A stretch of DNA of 60,533 bases. Source: Caldisericum exile_A (lineage in GTDB: Bacteria; Caldisericota; Caldisericia; Caldisericales; Caldisericaceae). Made by a program: the position numbers and the translations under genes. The DNA is taken from assembly GCF_047785965.1 (NCBI RefSeq), contig NZ_JBLOBF010000009.1:1-60533 (forward strand), given 5' to 3'. The notes beneath the pieces are model-generated. The model was not told where the DNA came from, made no database searches, and saw only the letters and a program-made list of their open reading frames with translations. Below, piece after piece: positions 1-7,928 of this stretch (its first letter is position 1; each line of letters starts with the position of its first letter).

Positions 1-222
1 CGTTCCACAGATGGCACCTTAGAAAATATGTATAAAGATGTTGGAAAACACCTTGATGAGCTTTCAAAGAAATGGGAAGAAATTTCTCGGCCAGTGTTTG
101 AAAGAGATTATCCTGAAATTGCAAAGAAAACAAAAGAATACAAAAAGAGAAAAGAAGAAATTATTGCCAAAGCAAACGGAAATATTGAGCAATTCTATGT
201 ATCAGATGAGATAGAAAAGTAA
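1..222 (+). CDS. C-terminal end of an unidentified protein (5' end outside window)
   Basis: The reading frame is open from the first base of the window to a TAA at 220-222, so this is the 3' end of a longer gene, not a 64-aa protein starting at the ATG at 28. The visible 73 residues are highly charged (many Lys/Glu) and look helical, with no membrane segment or catalytic motif that I recognise. The next gene begins one base after the stop codon, so the two are probably cotranscribed. Function unknown from what is visible. Confidence 0.6.
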   Translation, partial: RSTDGTLENMYKDVGKHLDELSKKWEEISRPVFERDYPEIAKKTKEYKKRKEEIIAKANGNIEQFYVSDEIEK

Positions 223-223
223 G

Positions 224-1228
224 ATGGAAGGAAGGGGCACAAGAAGTGTAGAAAAAACTTTAAGGAAGGTGCTCCTTCTTTCTATTTTAACATTCATAGT
301 TCTCGTTTATCTTATATTTAAAAGTATCTCTCTTAAAGAGCTTTTAAAGAGTTTGAAGCCTATTTGGTTTTTAATCCTGTTTATAAATATGGATGTTGTT
401 ATCTTATTAAATGCGTTCAAGTTTAAAGAACTTGTGCGGTCACTTAATAGCAACATATCCTACGCTGATTCCTTAAAAATCGTGCTTTCATCAGTTTTTG
501 CATCTAATATCACACCCTATTATTCTGGAGGTATAGCAACACAAATGTATCTATTAAAGAAAATAAAAAGTGATTTTAATTCCTCAACACTTGTTTCAAT
601 TTCATATACAATTCTTACGGTTATCGTGTCTCTCATTTTTGCAGTTATTTTTTTTATACTTCCGCATCACTTTATAAAAGGTATTAGGGGAAATTTCTTA
701 TTAAGCATTATTGCACTTGCATTTGCACTTTCAAGCCTTGCGCTATTTTTTATGGTAAACCCAGAGAAAACAAAAAACTTTATAAAATTAATGATAAAGA
801 AACTGAATCTTAAAGTTAACGAGACACAAATTATTCTTGAGGTAGATGCATTTTCAGACGGTTTGAGATTCATATTAAAAAATCCGCTAAACTTAACGAA
901 ACTCATTTTGATAAGTTTCGTTAGTCAACTTCTCTATGAAATGATTGGACTTACAAGCCTCAAGGCAATAGGAGTGAATTTCAATTTTTATGAAGCTTTT
1001 TTAACTCAAATTGCCTCGAATTTCATTGCAACCATAGGGATAACGCCAGGCGGTATGGGCATTGTTGAAGGAAGTTATCTTCTACTCTTCCTTCCAATTG
1101 CAAAAAACTTTGCGCCACTTCAAACTTTTCTTTTTAGAATGTTTTCTTATTACATTCCATCTTTAATAGGTGCACTGGTTTTTTATAGAACCCTTGGGAG
1201 TTTTTATAGTGAATTCTTATACAAATAA
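224..1228 (+). CDS. Flippase-like integral membrane protein (UPF0104 / lysylphosphatidylglycerol synthase TM family)
   Basis: 334 aa with about eight hydrophobic segments, beginning with one near residues 15-35. The pattern fits the UPF0104 / LPG-synthase transmembrane family: an N-terminal region with Asn-Ile-Thr-Pro-Tyr-Tyr-Ser-Gly-Gly (about residues 90-100) and a C-terminal Thr-Pro-Gly-Gly-Met-Gly-Ile-Val-Glu-Gly motif (about 268-277), the usual 'PGG-G--EG' signature. Family members are linked to lipid or glycolipid translocation; the substrate here is unknown. The ATG at 224 lies one base after the upstream stop, suggesting translational coupling. A GTG about 45 nt downstream, preceded by an AAGGA-like stretch, is an alternative start that would remove only the charged tail. 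Confidence 0.8.
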   Translation: MEGRGTRSVEKTLRKVLLLSILTFIVLVYLIFKSISLKELLKSLKPIWFLILFINMDVVILLNAFKFKELVRSLNSNISYADSLKIVLSSVFASNITPYYSGGIATQMYLLKKIKSDFNSSTLVSISYTILTVIVSLIFAVIFFILPHHFIKGIRGNFLLSIIALAFALSSLALFFMVNPEKTKNFIKLMIKKLNLKVNETQIILEVDAFSDGLRFILKNPLNLTKLILISFVSQLLYEMIGLTSLKAIGVNFNFYEAFLTQIASNFIATIGITPGGMGIVEGSYLLLFLPIAKNFAPLQTFLFRMFSYYIPSLIGALVFYRTLGSFYSEFLYK

Positions 1229-1231
1229 AAT

Positions 1232-1260
1232 TTGTTTAAAATATAATTTTATGGTATAAT
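1232..1260 (+). promoter_or_regulatory. Sigma-70-like promoter of gdhA
   Basis: TTGTTT (1232-1237), a 17-nt spacer, then a perfect TATAAT (1255-1260). It lies in the short gap before gdhA. The expected 5' UTR carries a small CCGG-ataaa-CCGG hairpin (about 1270-1282) and a strong GGAGG ribosome-binding site just before the ATG at 1313. Confidence 0.6.
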
Positions 1261-1312
1261 TAAACTTGGCCGGATAAACCGGAAAAAGGCATAAATGAGA
1301 AGGAGGTAAGGT

Positions 1313-2671
1313 ATGTCTCAAATTGATGATGTAATTGCTAAGGTAAAAACCTTAGACAAGGACCAGCCAGAGTTTATACAGGCTGTTACAGAAGTATTAA
1401 CGACTCTTAAACCAACAGAAGAAAAGCACCCTGAATTCGTAAAGGCAAAAATCTACGAAAGAATCGTCGAACCAGACAGGGTAATTATGTTTAGAGTTAC
1501 TTGGGAAGATGATACAGGCGAAGTCCATGTAAATAGGGGCTTTAGAGTTCAATTCAACAATGCTATAGGACCCTACAAGGGTGGGCTAAGATTCCATCCA
1601 TCTGTAAACCTTGGAATAATTAAATTCCTCGGCTTTGAACAGATCTTTAAGAATGCACTTACAACACTTCCAATGGGTGGTGGAAAAGGTGGATCAGACT
1701 TTGATCCAAAAGGGAAAAGTGATAGAGAAGTAATGAGATTTACCTATGCATTTATGAGTGAACTCTTTAGGCACATTGGACCTGATACAGATGTTCCAGC
1801 AGGCGATATTGGTGTAGGTGCTCGTGAAATCGGATTTATGTATGGATACTATAAAAAAATCGTAAATGAGCATACAGGAGTCCTTACTGGAAAAGGCTTG
1901 GAATATGGAGGATCTCTAATTAGACCCGAAGCCACTGGTTATGGACTTGTTTATTTCACTTCGGAAATGCTTGCAACCAGAAATACTGACTTTGCAAATA
2001 AGGTTGTTGCAATAAGTGGTTCTGGAAACGTTGCACAGTATGCTACAGAAAAGGCAATCCAACTTGGTGCGAAGGTAATCACACTATCTGATTCAAACGG
2101 AACAGTTGTTGATGAAGAGGGTATTGATGCAAAGAAACTTGCATTTGTTATGGACCTTAAGAATGTTAAGCGTGGAAGAATCAAAGAGTATGTGAACCAG
2201 TACCCACATGCAAAATACTTTGAAGGAAAATCCGTTTGGGATGTAATAAGAGATGAAGGCCTTAAAGTTGATATTGCACTTCCATGCGCAACGCAGAACG
2301 AAATTGACGCAAGCCATGCAAATGCCCTTGTGAAGAATGGAGTCATTGCAGTAGCAGAGGGTGCAAATATGCCTTCAAACCTCGAAGCAATAAATATCTT
2401 TAGAGAAAATAAAGTTCTATATGGCCCTGCAAAAGCGGCAAATGCAGGTGGGGTTGCTGTATCTGGCCTTGAAATGACTCAAAATAGCATAAGACTCCAG
2501 TGGTCAAGAGAAGAAGTTGATAACAAATTAAGGGAAATTATGAGGAATATCCACAAGACTTCTCTTGAAGCAGCAGCTCAATATGGCTATCCTGGAGATT
2601 ACCTTGTTGGTGCAAATATTGCAGGATTCATTAAGGTAGCAAAGGCAATGCTTGCATACGGAATAATTTAA
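1313..2671 (+). CDS. gdhA: Glutamate dehydrogenase (NADP-type, hexameric)
   Basis: 452 aa, full length for the short hexameric GDH family. It interconverts glutamate and 2-oxoglutarate plus ammonium in the cytoplasm. The substrate-binding lysines are visible in Pro-Tyr-Lys-Gly-Gly (K89) and Met-Gly-Gly-Gly-Lys-Gly-Gly (121-127, K125), with the catalytic aspartate in Pro-Ala-Gly-Asp-Ile-Gly (D165). The C-terminal Rossmann domain has Gly-Ser-Gly-Asn-Val-Ala near residue 236. The start is supported by GGAGG upstream. The gene is monocistronic: its own promoter lies upstream and a strong terminator downstream. NADP preference is inferred from overall similarity to the bacterial NADP enzymes, not from a tested motif. 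Confidence 0.95.
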   Translation: MSQIDDVIAKVKTLDKDQPEFIQAVTEVLTTLKPTEEKHPEFVKAKIYERIVEPDRVIMFRVTWEDDTGEVHVNRGFRVQFNNAIGPYKGGLRFHPSVNLGIIKFLGFEQIFKNALTTLPMGGGKGGSDFDPKGKSDREVMRFTYAFMSELFRHIGPDTDVPAGDIGVGAREIGFMYGYYKKIVNEHTGVLTGKGLEYGGSLIRPEATGYGLVYFTSEMLATRNTDFANKVVAISGSGNVAQYATEKAIQLGAKVITLSDSNGTVVDEEGIDAKKLAFVMDLKNVKRGRIKEYVNQYPHAKYFEGKSVWDVIRDEGLKVDIALPCATQNEIDASHANALVKNGVIAVAEGANMPSNLEAINIFRENKVLYGPAKAANAGGVAVSGLEMTQNSIRLQWSREEVDNKLREIMRNIHKTSLEAAAQYGYPGDYLVGANIAGFIKVAKAMLAYGII

Positions 2672-2690
2672 GTAGAAACACCTTATTCTA

Positions 2691-2723
2691 ATGCCCTGCA
2701 TTATGCAGGGCATTTTATTTTTT
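2691..2723 (+). terminator. Intrinsic terminator of gdhA
   Basis: A perfect 10-bp stem ATGCCCTGCA (2691-2700) / TGCAGGGCAT (2704-2713) with a 3-nt loop is followed by TTTATTTTTT. It sits between gdhA and the oppositely oriented dtxR-like gene. The T-tract lies on the plus side, so it serves mainly gdhA. Confidence 0.85.
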
Positions 2724-3095
2724 ATCAAGGTTTTTAAGGAATTCTTGAAGTTTTAAAATCGTTTTTTGAGATACCGAGTGCTCAATAAGACATGCCTCTC
2801 TAAAAGCAGTATCATCATCAACTTTTAAGTAGTCTTTAAGAAACCTATAGAGAGTTTTATGTTTCTCCCAAACATTTTTCCCAATACTTTTACCAATTTC
2901 AGTTAGCTTAATCCCACCATACGGTGTGTGTTCAATAAGATTTTTTTCTTGCAGTTTTTTAATAATTTCTGAAACTGAAGGAAGCTTAACGCTGAGCAAT
3001 TCTGCGATATCCTTAATTCGCGCATAACCTTTACTCTCCTGAATTACATATATTGCTTCAAGATAATCTTCCATACCTTTCGTATATTGTGTCAT
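2715..3095 (-). CDS. DtxR/MntR-family metal-dependent repressor of the feo operon
   Basis: 126 aa with an N-terminal winged helix (about 1-70) and a metal-binding dimerisation domain, but no C-terminal SH3-like domain, so it has the short MntR-like length. Candidate ligands are D10, E13, H79, C102, E105 and H106. Cys102-Glu105-His106 is the DtxR (iron) arrangement, whereas Asp10 is MntR-like, giving a hybrid site. The start overlaps the feoB stop by 4 nt, so the regulator is the last gene of feoA-feoB. The likely target is the TTAGG-N4-CCTAA site upstream of feoA, which would give autoregulation of iron uptake. Iron as effector is inferred from context and Cys102. Confidence 0.88.
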   Translation of the reverse strand: MTQYTKGMEDYLEAIYVIQESKGYARIKDIAELLSVKLPSVSEIIKKLQEKNLIEHTPYGGIKLTEIGKSIGKNVWEKHKTLYRFLKDYLKVDDDTAFREACLIEHSVSQKTILKLQEFLKNLDKK

Positions 3096-5029
3096 ATGAA
3101 CCTCAAAAGTAAATTCAAAATTCCACCTAAAATCATTGAAAGAACGAATTCAAAAAGGGTTATAAGTATTGCAACCCTTGTTCCAAACTCCCTTTTAAGC
3201 ATCGCAATTGTTGCAACACAGGGGATGTAAATCATTGTAACAAATCCATATACAAAAATTTGCTTAGGAGTTAAGATTAAGGCAAAATTTGAAGTTTTAT
3301 AGAATGTAGCAAGCATTATAAGGGTGAGCTCCTTTCTTAAGGCACCAAAAACAAGCGTAAGAGTTGCAAGAGGAGGAAGTCCCAGAATATATGCAAACGG
3401 CTTTACTGAAAGCTCAAGATAAGGAAGAAGCTTTAAAAGTATCAGTCCCTCCATAATCGCATTAGAAATAACAATAATAGGTGTTGCAAATGTGAAGAAT
3501 TCCTTAAGCCTTATCCAAGTTTGTTTAAGAATAATTCTTAAAACAGGTTTTCGATAACGAGGCATTTCCATAATAAGCCCCGTAGGTGTTCCCTTTAGAT
3601 AGCGATTAAGAAGAAGCCCAACAAAGAAAATGAATACAAAGTCAAGCGCATAGATAAGTATTGCATAAATTGGACCTAAGAATGCCGCAACAAGACCAAA
3701 GACAATAACAGAGCGTGCTGAACACGGAACAAGTGTTGCAAGAATTGAGGCAATAATTCTATCTCTTCTTCGTTCCAAAACTCTTGTGCCCATTATGGCA
3801 GGAACATTACATCCAAAGCTTTCAATAAGTGGAATAAATGCCTTTCCATGAATACCAATTTTATGCATAAAGGCATCGGTTAAAAATGCAATACGTGCAA
3901 GATAGCCCGAATCTTCAAGAAATGAAAGTAACAAATAAAATGGTGCAATATATGGTAAAACAATTCCAAAAGCTGCAACAAGCCCATCAATAAGGCCATC
4001 CCAGATGAAAGTTTTTAAAGATTCGTCCAACTTTAATGACATAAAGTGAGGCTTTAAACTATCGAAAAGCCCGCCAATGTAGTCTGAAAGAAAACTTCCA
4101 AATTTAAAAACAACAAAAAACATGAAAAGCAATATAAGGGTTAGGAAGAAAAATCCAAAAACTGGGTGAAGTAAGATATCGTCAATTCTATTTGAAAAAT
4201 CGATTGATCTTTTGGTCTTCTTCCTTAAAACTTCTGCGGTAATTCGAGAAGCAAGTGCATATCGCTCTTGAATTATGATTGTCCTTATAGGCTCACCATG
4301 AATTTCTTCAAGCTCCTTTGCTAACTTATCTCTCAAGTGAAGAATATCCTTTGGCACAAGTTTTTCAAATTCTTCATCATGCTCTAAAAGTTTTATAGCA
4401 AGAAATCTCTTTGAAACATCAAAATCATATGGAGAAAGTGCTTCGACAAGCTTGTTTATCCGCTCTTCAATTTCTTTACCATATTTGAGGAATTTAGGGA
4501 CATATGTTCTTGAAGCCATAAGGAGAGTTCTTTCAAAAAGCTCTTTAAGACCGATATTTTTTGTTGCAATTGTTTTTACAACAGGTACATTTAAAAGCGA
4601 TTCAAGTTTTTGTAAATCAATTTCAAAACCATCTCTTTCAAGTAGATCATATTGATTTAACGCAACAACTGTTTTTGCCCCTATTTCAAGAATTTGCAAA
4701 AGAAAAAAGAGATTTCTATACAAGGCCGAGGCATCAACTACAACGATTACAACATCAGGTCGCTCCTTTATTATGAATTCTCTTGTAACAATCTCTTCTT
4801 CTGAGTATGTGGAAAGCGAATAAATACCCGGAAGATCAACAACTCGAATTTTTAAACCATTTTTCTCTATATAACCTTCCTGAATTTCAACAGTTTTGCC
4901 CGGCCAGTTTCCGATAATCTGGTTTCCACCTGTAAGTTGGTTAAATATAACTGATTTTCCTACATTTGCATTACCTGCAAGAGCAATTGTCAACTGTTTT
5001 CTATGAGAATTTGTGCTTCCATTGTTCAT
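3092..5029 (-). CDS. feoB: Ferrous iron transport protein B
   Basis: 645 aa. The N-terminal G domain has G1 Gly-Asn-Ala-Asn-Val-Gly-Lys-Ser (19-26), G3 Asp-Leu-Pro-Gly (65-68) and a G4-like Asn-Gln-Tyr-Asp (125-128). A helical region follows, then the membrane part with two Gate-type segments; the first contains Gly-Cys-Asn-Val-Pro-Ala-Ile-Met and the second Leu-Val-Pro-Cys-Ser-Ala-Arg. It imports Fe2+ across the inner membrane with the GTPase controlling the pore. The first 28 nt overlap the end of feoA, but the ATG at 5029 has a good GGAGGAAG ribosome-binding site, so I keep this start. The 3' end overlaps the dtxR-like start by 4 nt. Confidence 0.95.
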   Translation of the reverse strand: MNNGSTNSHRKQLTIALAGNANVGKSVIFNQLTGGNQIIGNWPGKTVEIQEGYIEKNGLKIRVVDLPGIYSLSTYSEEEIVTREFIIKERPDVVIVVVDASALYRNLFFLLQILEIGAKTVVALNQYDLLERDGFEIDLQKLESLLNVPVVKTIATKNIGLKELFERTLLMASRTYVPKFLKYGKEIEERINKLVEALSPYDFDVSKRFLAIKLLEHDEEFEKLVPKDILHLRDKLAKELEEIHGEPIRTIIIQERYALASRITAEVLRKKTKRSIDFSNRIDDILLHPVFGFFFLTLILLFMFFVVFKFGSFLSDYIGGLFDSLKPHFMSLKLDESLKTFIWDGLIDGLVAAFGIVLPYIAPFYLLLSFLEDSGYLARIAFLTDAFMHKIGIHGKAFIPLIESFGCNVPAIMGTRVLERRRDRIIASILATLVPCSARSVIVFGLVAAFLGPIYAILIYALDFVFIFFVGLLLNRYLKGTPTGLIMEMPRYRKPVLRIILKQTWIRLKEFFTFATPIIVISNAIMEGLILLKLLPYLELSVKPFAYILGLPPLATLTLVFGALRKELTLIMLATFYKTSNFALILTPKQIFVYGFVTMIYIPCVATIAMLKREFGTRVAILITLFEFVLSMILGGILNLLLRFI

Positions 5030-5273
5030 TTACTTCCTCCACAATGATTCTAGAGGCAATTCCTCTTCCAATTGCAAGCTTTGTTCCCTTAACATTTATT
5101 TCAATAGGTCCAATGCCAGTATTCCTACGAACCTCTATTATCTCCCCTTTAAGCACACCCATCTCTTGAAGACGAACAATGTATTGAGGAATATGAATGT
5201 GGTGTTTTGGGACCACAAAATCAACAACCTTTACAATCCTATTTGCCTTTACTCTGTCTAAGGTTTCATACAT
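5001..5273 (-). CDS. feoA: FeoA-domain protein
   Basis: 90 aa, an SH3-like FeoA fold typical of the small cytoplasmic partner of FeoB. Core pattern: Arg-Leu-Gln-Glu-Met-Gly-Val-Leu-Lys-Gly-Glu-Ile-Ile-Glu-Val, then a Gly-Pro-Ile-Glu-Ile-Asn-Val-Lys-Gly strand and Leu-Ala-Ile-Gly-Arg-Gly-Ile-Ala. The N-terminal 25 residues are slightly longer than the minimal domain. It is the first gene of feoA-feoB-dtxR, and its 3' end overlaps feoB by 29 nt. A promoter and DtxR-like operator lie directly upstream. Confidence 0.9.
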   Translation of the reverse strand: MYETLDRVKANRIVKVVDFVVPKHHIHIPQYIVRLQEMGVLKGEIIEVRRNTGIGPIEINVKGTKLAIGRGIASRIIVEEVNEQWKHKFS

Positions 5274-5291
5274 AAATGCATCTCCTTAAAA

Positions 5292-5346
5292 TTAGGAATA
5301 CCTAACTTTCATTTAAAATTATAGCATATTTACCAACTTAAAGCAA
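5292..5346 (-). promoter_or_regulatory. feo operon promoter with DtxR-box-like operator
   Basis: On the minus strand, TTGCTT (5346-5341), a 17-nt spacer and TATAAT (5323-5318). The predicted transcript start is near 5311. Just downstream lies the inverted repeat TTAGG-TATT-CCTAA (5305-5292), close to the DtxR/IdeR consensus half-site TTAGG...CCTAA. An operator placed at the start site would block transcription when the metal-bound regulator binds. Confidence 0.65.
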
Positions 5347-5429
5347 CGTATAAAAACAATTGAAAATTTTTTTAAAAACTACTTGATTTTTTTTAAAATG
5401 ATACTAAAATTCTCTAAGGAGGCGATAAA

Positions 5430-5867
5430 ATGAAGAGAAGAGGATTTACATTAGTTGAATTAGCAATCGTTATTGCAATTCTTGGTATTCTTGCATTGTA
5501 TGCAATACCAAAATACCAAGGCATGGTTGAGGAAGCAAGAACTGCACAGGCAAAGGCACAGCTTGGAACAGTAAGATCCGCACTTGCCATTTATTATGCA
5601 AAGAACAGTGGAAAATTCCCAGCATCACTTGATGCATCACTTTTTGCAGACGGAAATGTACCTACAGTTGAAGCAACCAAGGCTGATGGAACAGTTGTAA
5701 AGAGCTACGCAGTAGCCACTGGCAATGGCGATGGAGTTGTAAGTGATACTGAAATTACCGATGTAGGCGGTTGGGTTTACGATGTAAGTACCGATTATAC
5801 TAAAGCTGATGTAAGGATAAATGCAAAAGGCACAAGTGTTGAAGGAATTCTCTGGTATAAATACTAA
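5430..5867 (+). CDS. Type IV pilin-like protein (prepilin)
   Basis: 145 aa. A short leader Met-Lys-Arg-Arg-Gly is followed by Phe-Thr-Leu-Val-Glu-Leu-Ala-Ile-Val-Ile, a textbook prepilin peptidase site with cleavage after Gly5, Phe at +1 and Glu at +5. One hydrophobic helix (about 6-30) continues into an amphipathic helix with Glu-Glu-Ala-Arg, then a beta-rich globular head. Length and composition suit a major pilin or a type II pseudopilin. It stands alone with GGAGG before the ATG and a strong terminator after the stop, which suits a highly expressed structural subunit. The assembly genes (pilB, pilT, pilC) are about 19 kb away. Confidence 0.9.
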   Translation: MKRRGFTLVELAIVIAILGILALYAIPKYQGMVEEARTAQAKAQLGTVRSALAIYYAKNSGKFPASLDASLFADGNVPTVEATKADGTVVKSYAVATGNGDGVVSDTEITDVGGWVYDVSTDYTKADVRINAKGTSVEGILWYKY

Positions 5868-5895
5868 TTTTTAAATTACAAGCAATTATATAATT

Positions 5896-5924
5896 GTGGG
5901 GCTTAAAGCCCCACTTTTTGTTTT
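5896..5924 (+). terminator. Intrinsic terminator of the pilin gene
   Basis: GTGGGGC (5896-5902) pairs with GCCCCAC (5908-5914) around a 5-nt loop, followed by TTTTTGTTTT. Strong and correctly placed 28 nt after the pilin stop codon. Confidence 0.9.
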
Positions 5925-6032
5925 GCTAATCTTACCAATTCTCCAAATTTTAATCATATTTTTCTTGCTTAAACCATAGGATTGATATAAATACTGCTTA
6001 CAAAGAATACAGGTTTGAGAATATTAGAGAGG

Positions 6033-6223
6033 TCTATCAATTCCGTAATATTTTTCCCCAAAATATTATAGATAGGGTATTTATGCCTAACACAGTAAAT
6101 TGCTTAAAAAATTGGAATTTTTAAATCACATTAACATCACAAAATACAAAGACAAAAATAATGAAAAAGCCTCGTAAATTTTTCTTGAAAGCATTAAAAC
6201 TTTTTAAAGTGATAAAAAATAGC
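6033..6223 (+). repeat. Dispersed repeat family 2, copy A
   Basis: About 190 nt closely matching 18795-18998. It begins with a hairpin-forming stretch: outer CTATC...GATAG and inner AATATTTT-tcccc-AAAATATT. A conserved segment with TTTATGCCTAACACAGTAAA follows, then an A/T-rich tail ending in GATAAAAAATAGC. No reading frame is conserved between the copies. It could be a small non-autonomous mobile element or a decayed regulatory RNA; no transposase is visible. Confidence 0.7.
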
Positions 6224-6269
6224 TCAATTTGGGTAAGAGAAAAAAGTTTTAAAAATTCCTCGAAATTTT

Positions 6270-7073
6270 TTATGGAACTTTTTTGTGAGTTTGACAGTCT
6301 AATATATGAGAAGAAAAAAATTATAAGAATTTTTGGAAAATTTTTAAAACCTCTTGACGGAAGAGTTTGATAAAATATAGTAAAAAGAGATATTGGAAGT
6401 TTGAAAAAAGGGGAGAACCCAAGGAAAAATAGTTTTAAAATATCTCCTTGAGTAATCGTAGGAGCAAAATACCTCAATAGAGGGAGTAAAAACCTCTCTT
6501 CGAACTTTCCCAAAAGGAGGAGATTTCTTATTAATCGAAGGGGTAAAAGTCCCCCTTCGAACTACCCCAAAAAGAGGAGATTTCTCAGTCGCTTTCGCTC
6601 CTTCGAAATGACAATAATTGGAAGAGGGCATATCCCCTTCCAACTTTCCCCTAAAAACAAAAAGAATGGCTTTTCTTTTTCATTTGTCATTCCGAAGCCA
6701 ATTTTTCCTTGTCATTCCGAAAGCAATTTCTGTCATTCCGAAGCCGAAGGCTAGGAATCTCCTCAGTTTTGGGGGAGTATTGAGGGGGGTTGTTGCCACC
6801 TCAAAATATGGAGATTTCTCCTCACTACGTTCGTCGAAATGACTGGTTGTGTCATTCCGAAGCCGAAGGCGAGGAATCTCCTCAGTTTTGGGGGAGTATT
6901 GAGGGGGGTTGTTGCCCCCTCAAAATGGTTGTTATTCCGAAGTGGCAAAGCCACGAGGAATCTCCAATATTATAAAGGGGGCATCCCCCTTTCTAACTTA
7001 CCCCCTAAGGCAAAATTATTATTTGGTGGTATTGAGGGGGTACCTTAAACCAAAAAACCGAGGGCAAGGCTCC
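6270..7073 (+). repeat. Long dispersed repeat family 1, copy 1 (left boundary of the secreted-protein module)
   Basis: Nearly identical to 9930-10595 in the same orientation. In order it contains an A-rich start, a promoter-like box, a conserved foldable segment (about 6400-6520), and then several palindromic units built from CATTCCGAAG and GAGGAATCTC/GGAGATTTCTC motifs. A stretch of about 80 nt occurs twice (about 6732-6810 and 6851-6928, period about 119 nt), which is why this copy is longer than copy 2. Open frames across it are alternative readings of the repeat and I do not call them genes. Confidence 0.9.
6354..6381 (+). promoter_or_regulatory. Promoter-like box inside repeat copy 1
   Basis: TTGACG (6354-6359), a 16-nt spacer and TATAGT (6376-6381), pointing toward the secreted-protein gene at 7187. 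The same box is preserved in copy 2. If active, it would transcribe the structured part of the repeat and could read on into the module. Confidence 0.45.
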
Positions 7074-7186
7074 GGGATTTGGGAGGTGGAAAAAATTAAC
7101 AAAAAGAGACGAAAAGGAACATAATAAAAAAACAAAGTTTGGGAAGAGAAAAAATTAAAGTAAAATTTAATCAAGGAGGTTTATAT

Positions 7187-7894
7187 ATGAAAAAGAATTT
7201 ATATACTGAAGTGTTTACTGTGGTATTGATTATATTTATGACTATTTCTCTTTGTATTGTTCCAAGTGCGTTTGCAGGAGATGACGTGGTAAGTTCAAAA
7301 CTTATATCAACTATGAAGGTCGTACCGAGAGCAACCGTCCTTGGAGATAAAGATATTATTTATACTTTTGGAGGTATGGTACAAGACAAGAAAGCAGCCA
7401 TAGAAGTATTAAATTCTTTTGTGAGATCGACCAATACTATTGTTACAAATGGTTATTCGTACAACTTCTCGGCTTTCAAATCAATACCATTTGGAAATGG
7501 CGAGTGTAATGCTTATTTTTCTTCTAATTTAGACTTTAATCTCCCACAAGGTTTTACCACAAGTGTTACAGTTGTACAGGCTTCATCTAATGTTACCTGG
7601 ACAGGAACTTCCCCTCAGTATAATGCTAATACTTTGACACACTCTGATATTTTTAAATGGAACGGCATAGGAAGTGTTTCAATAAGCACTTCGGGAGGTG
7701 GTTGGAGTATCGTTAGTAATACTGCTTCATGGAGTTATATGAGTTACAATACCTGGTATTCCAACCATACTTTTGGAGGTTTAACAGGTTCTCAAGCACT
7801 TACAAGTATTGAAGAAACTACTACAGGTGATTTCAGATTTGAGAGTGTTCATACAAGCATAACTCCTACAGCCTATAAATCTATGTGGTTATAA
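7187..7894 (+). CDS. Secreted protein of unknown function
   Basis: 235 aa. The start is the ATG at 7187, preceded by AAGGAGG (7173-7179); an in-frame ATG further upstream has no such site. Residues 1-30 form a signal peptide (charged start, hydrophobic core, Ser-Ala-Phe-Ala cut site before Gly31). The mature part is rich in Ser, Thr, Asn and aromatic residues, with a Gly-Gly-Gly-Trp-Ser turn and repeated Trp-Tyr-Ser patterns. It looks beta-rich and extracellular, with one Cys in the mature protein. I recognise no family. It lies 34 nt upstream of the toroid lipoprotein gene, and both lie between the two copies of the long repeat, so they probably act together at the cell surface. Confidence 0.75.
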   Translation: MKKNLYTEVFTVVLIIFMTISLCIVPSAFAGDDVVSSKLISTMKVVPRATVLGDKDIIYTFGGMVQDKKAAIEVLNSFVRSTNTIVTNGYSYNFSAFKSIPFGNGECNAYFSSNLDFNLPQGFTTSVTVVQASSNVTWTGTSPQYNANTLTHSDIFKWNGIGSVSISTSGGGWSIVSNTASWSYMSYNTWYSNHTFGGLTGSQALTSIEETTTGDFRFESVHTSITPTAYKSMWL

Positions 7895-7928
7895 AAGAGA
7901 ATAAATAAAAACAAAGATGAGGTGTAGC

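Noticed and set aside
5383..5410. Pilin promoter TTGATT-16-TAAAAT
   Set aside because: The start would fall on the ribosome-binding site, so the real promoter is probably elsewhere upstream.
6400..7073. Possible riboswitch or CRISPR array
   Set aside because: I could not match the foldable core to a known riboswitch consensus, and the repeated units have irregular spacing and are palindromic pieces of a dispersed repeat, without unique spacers or cas genes.
6121..7124. Several open frames of 60-130 codons on both strands
   Set aside because: They lie in repeat DNA, contain Pro/Lys/Arg-rich translations of palindromic units, recur in several frames at other copies, and have no convincing starts.
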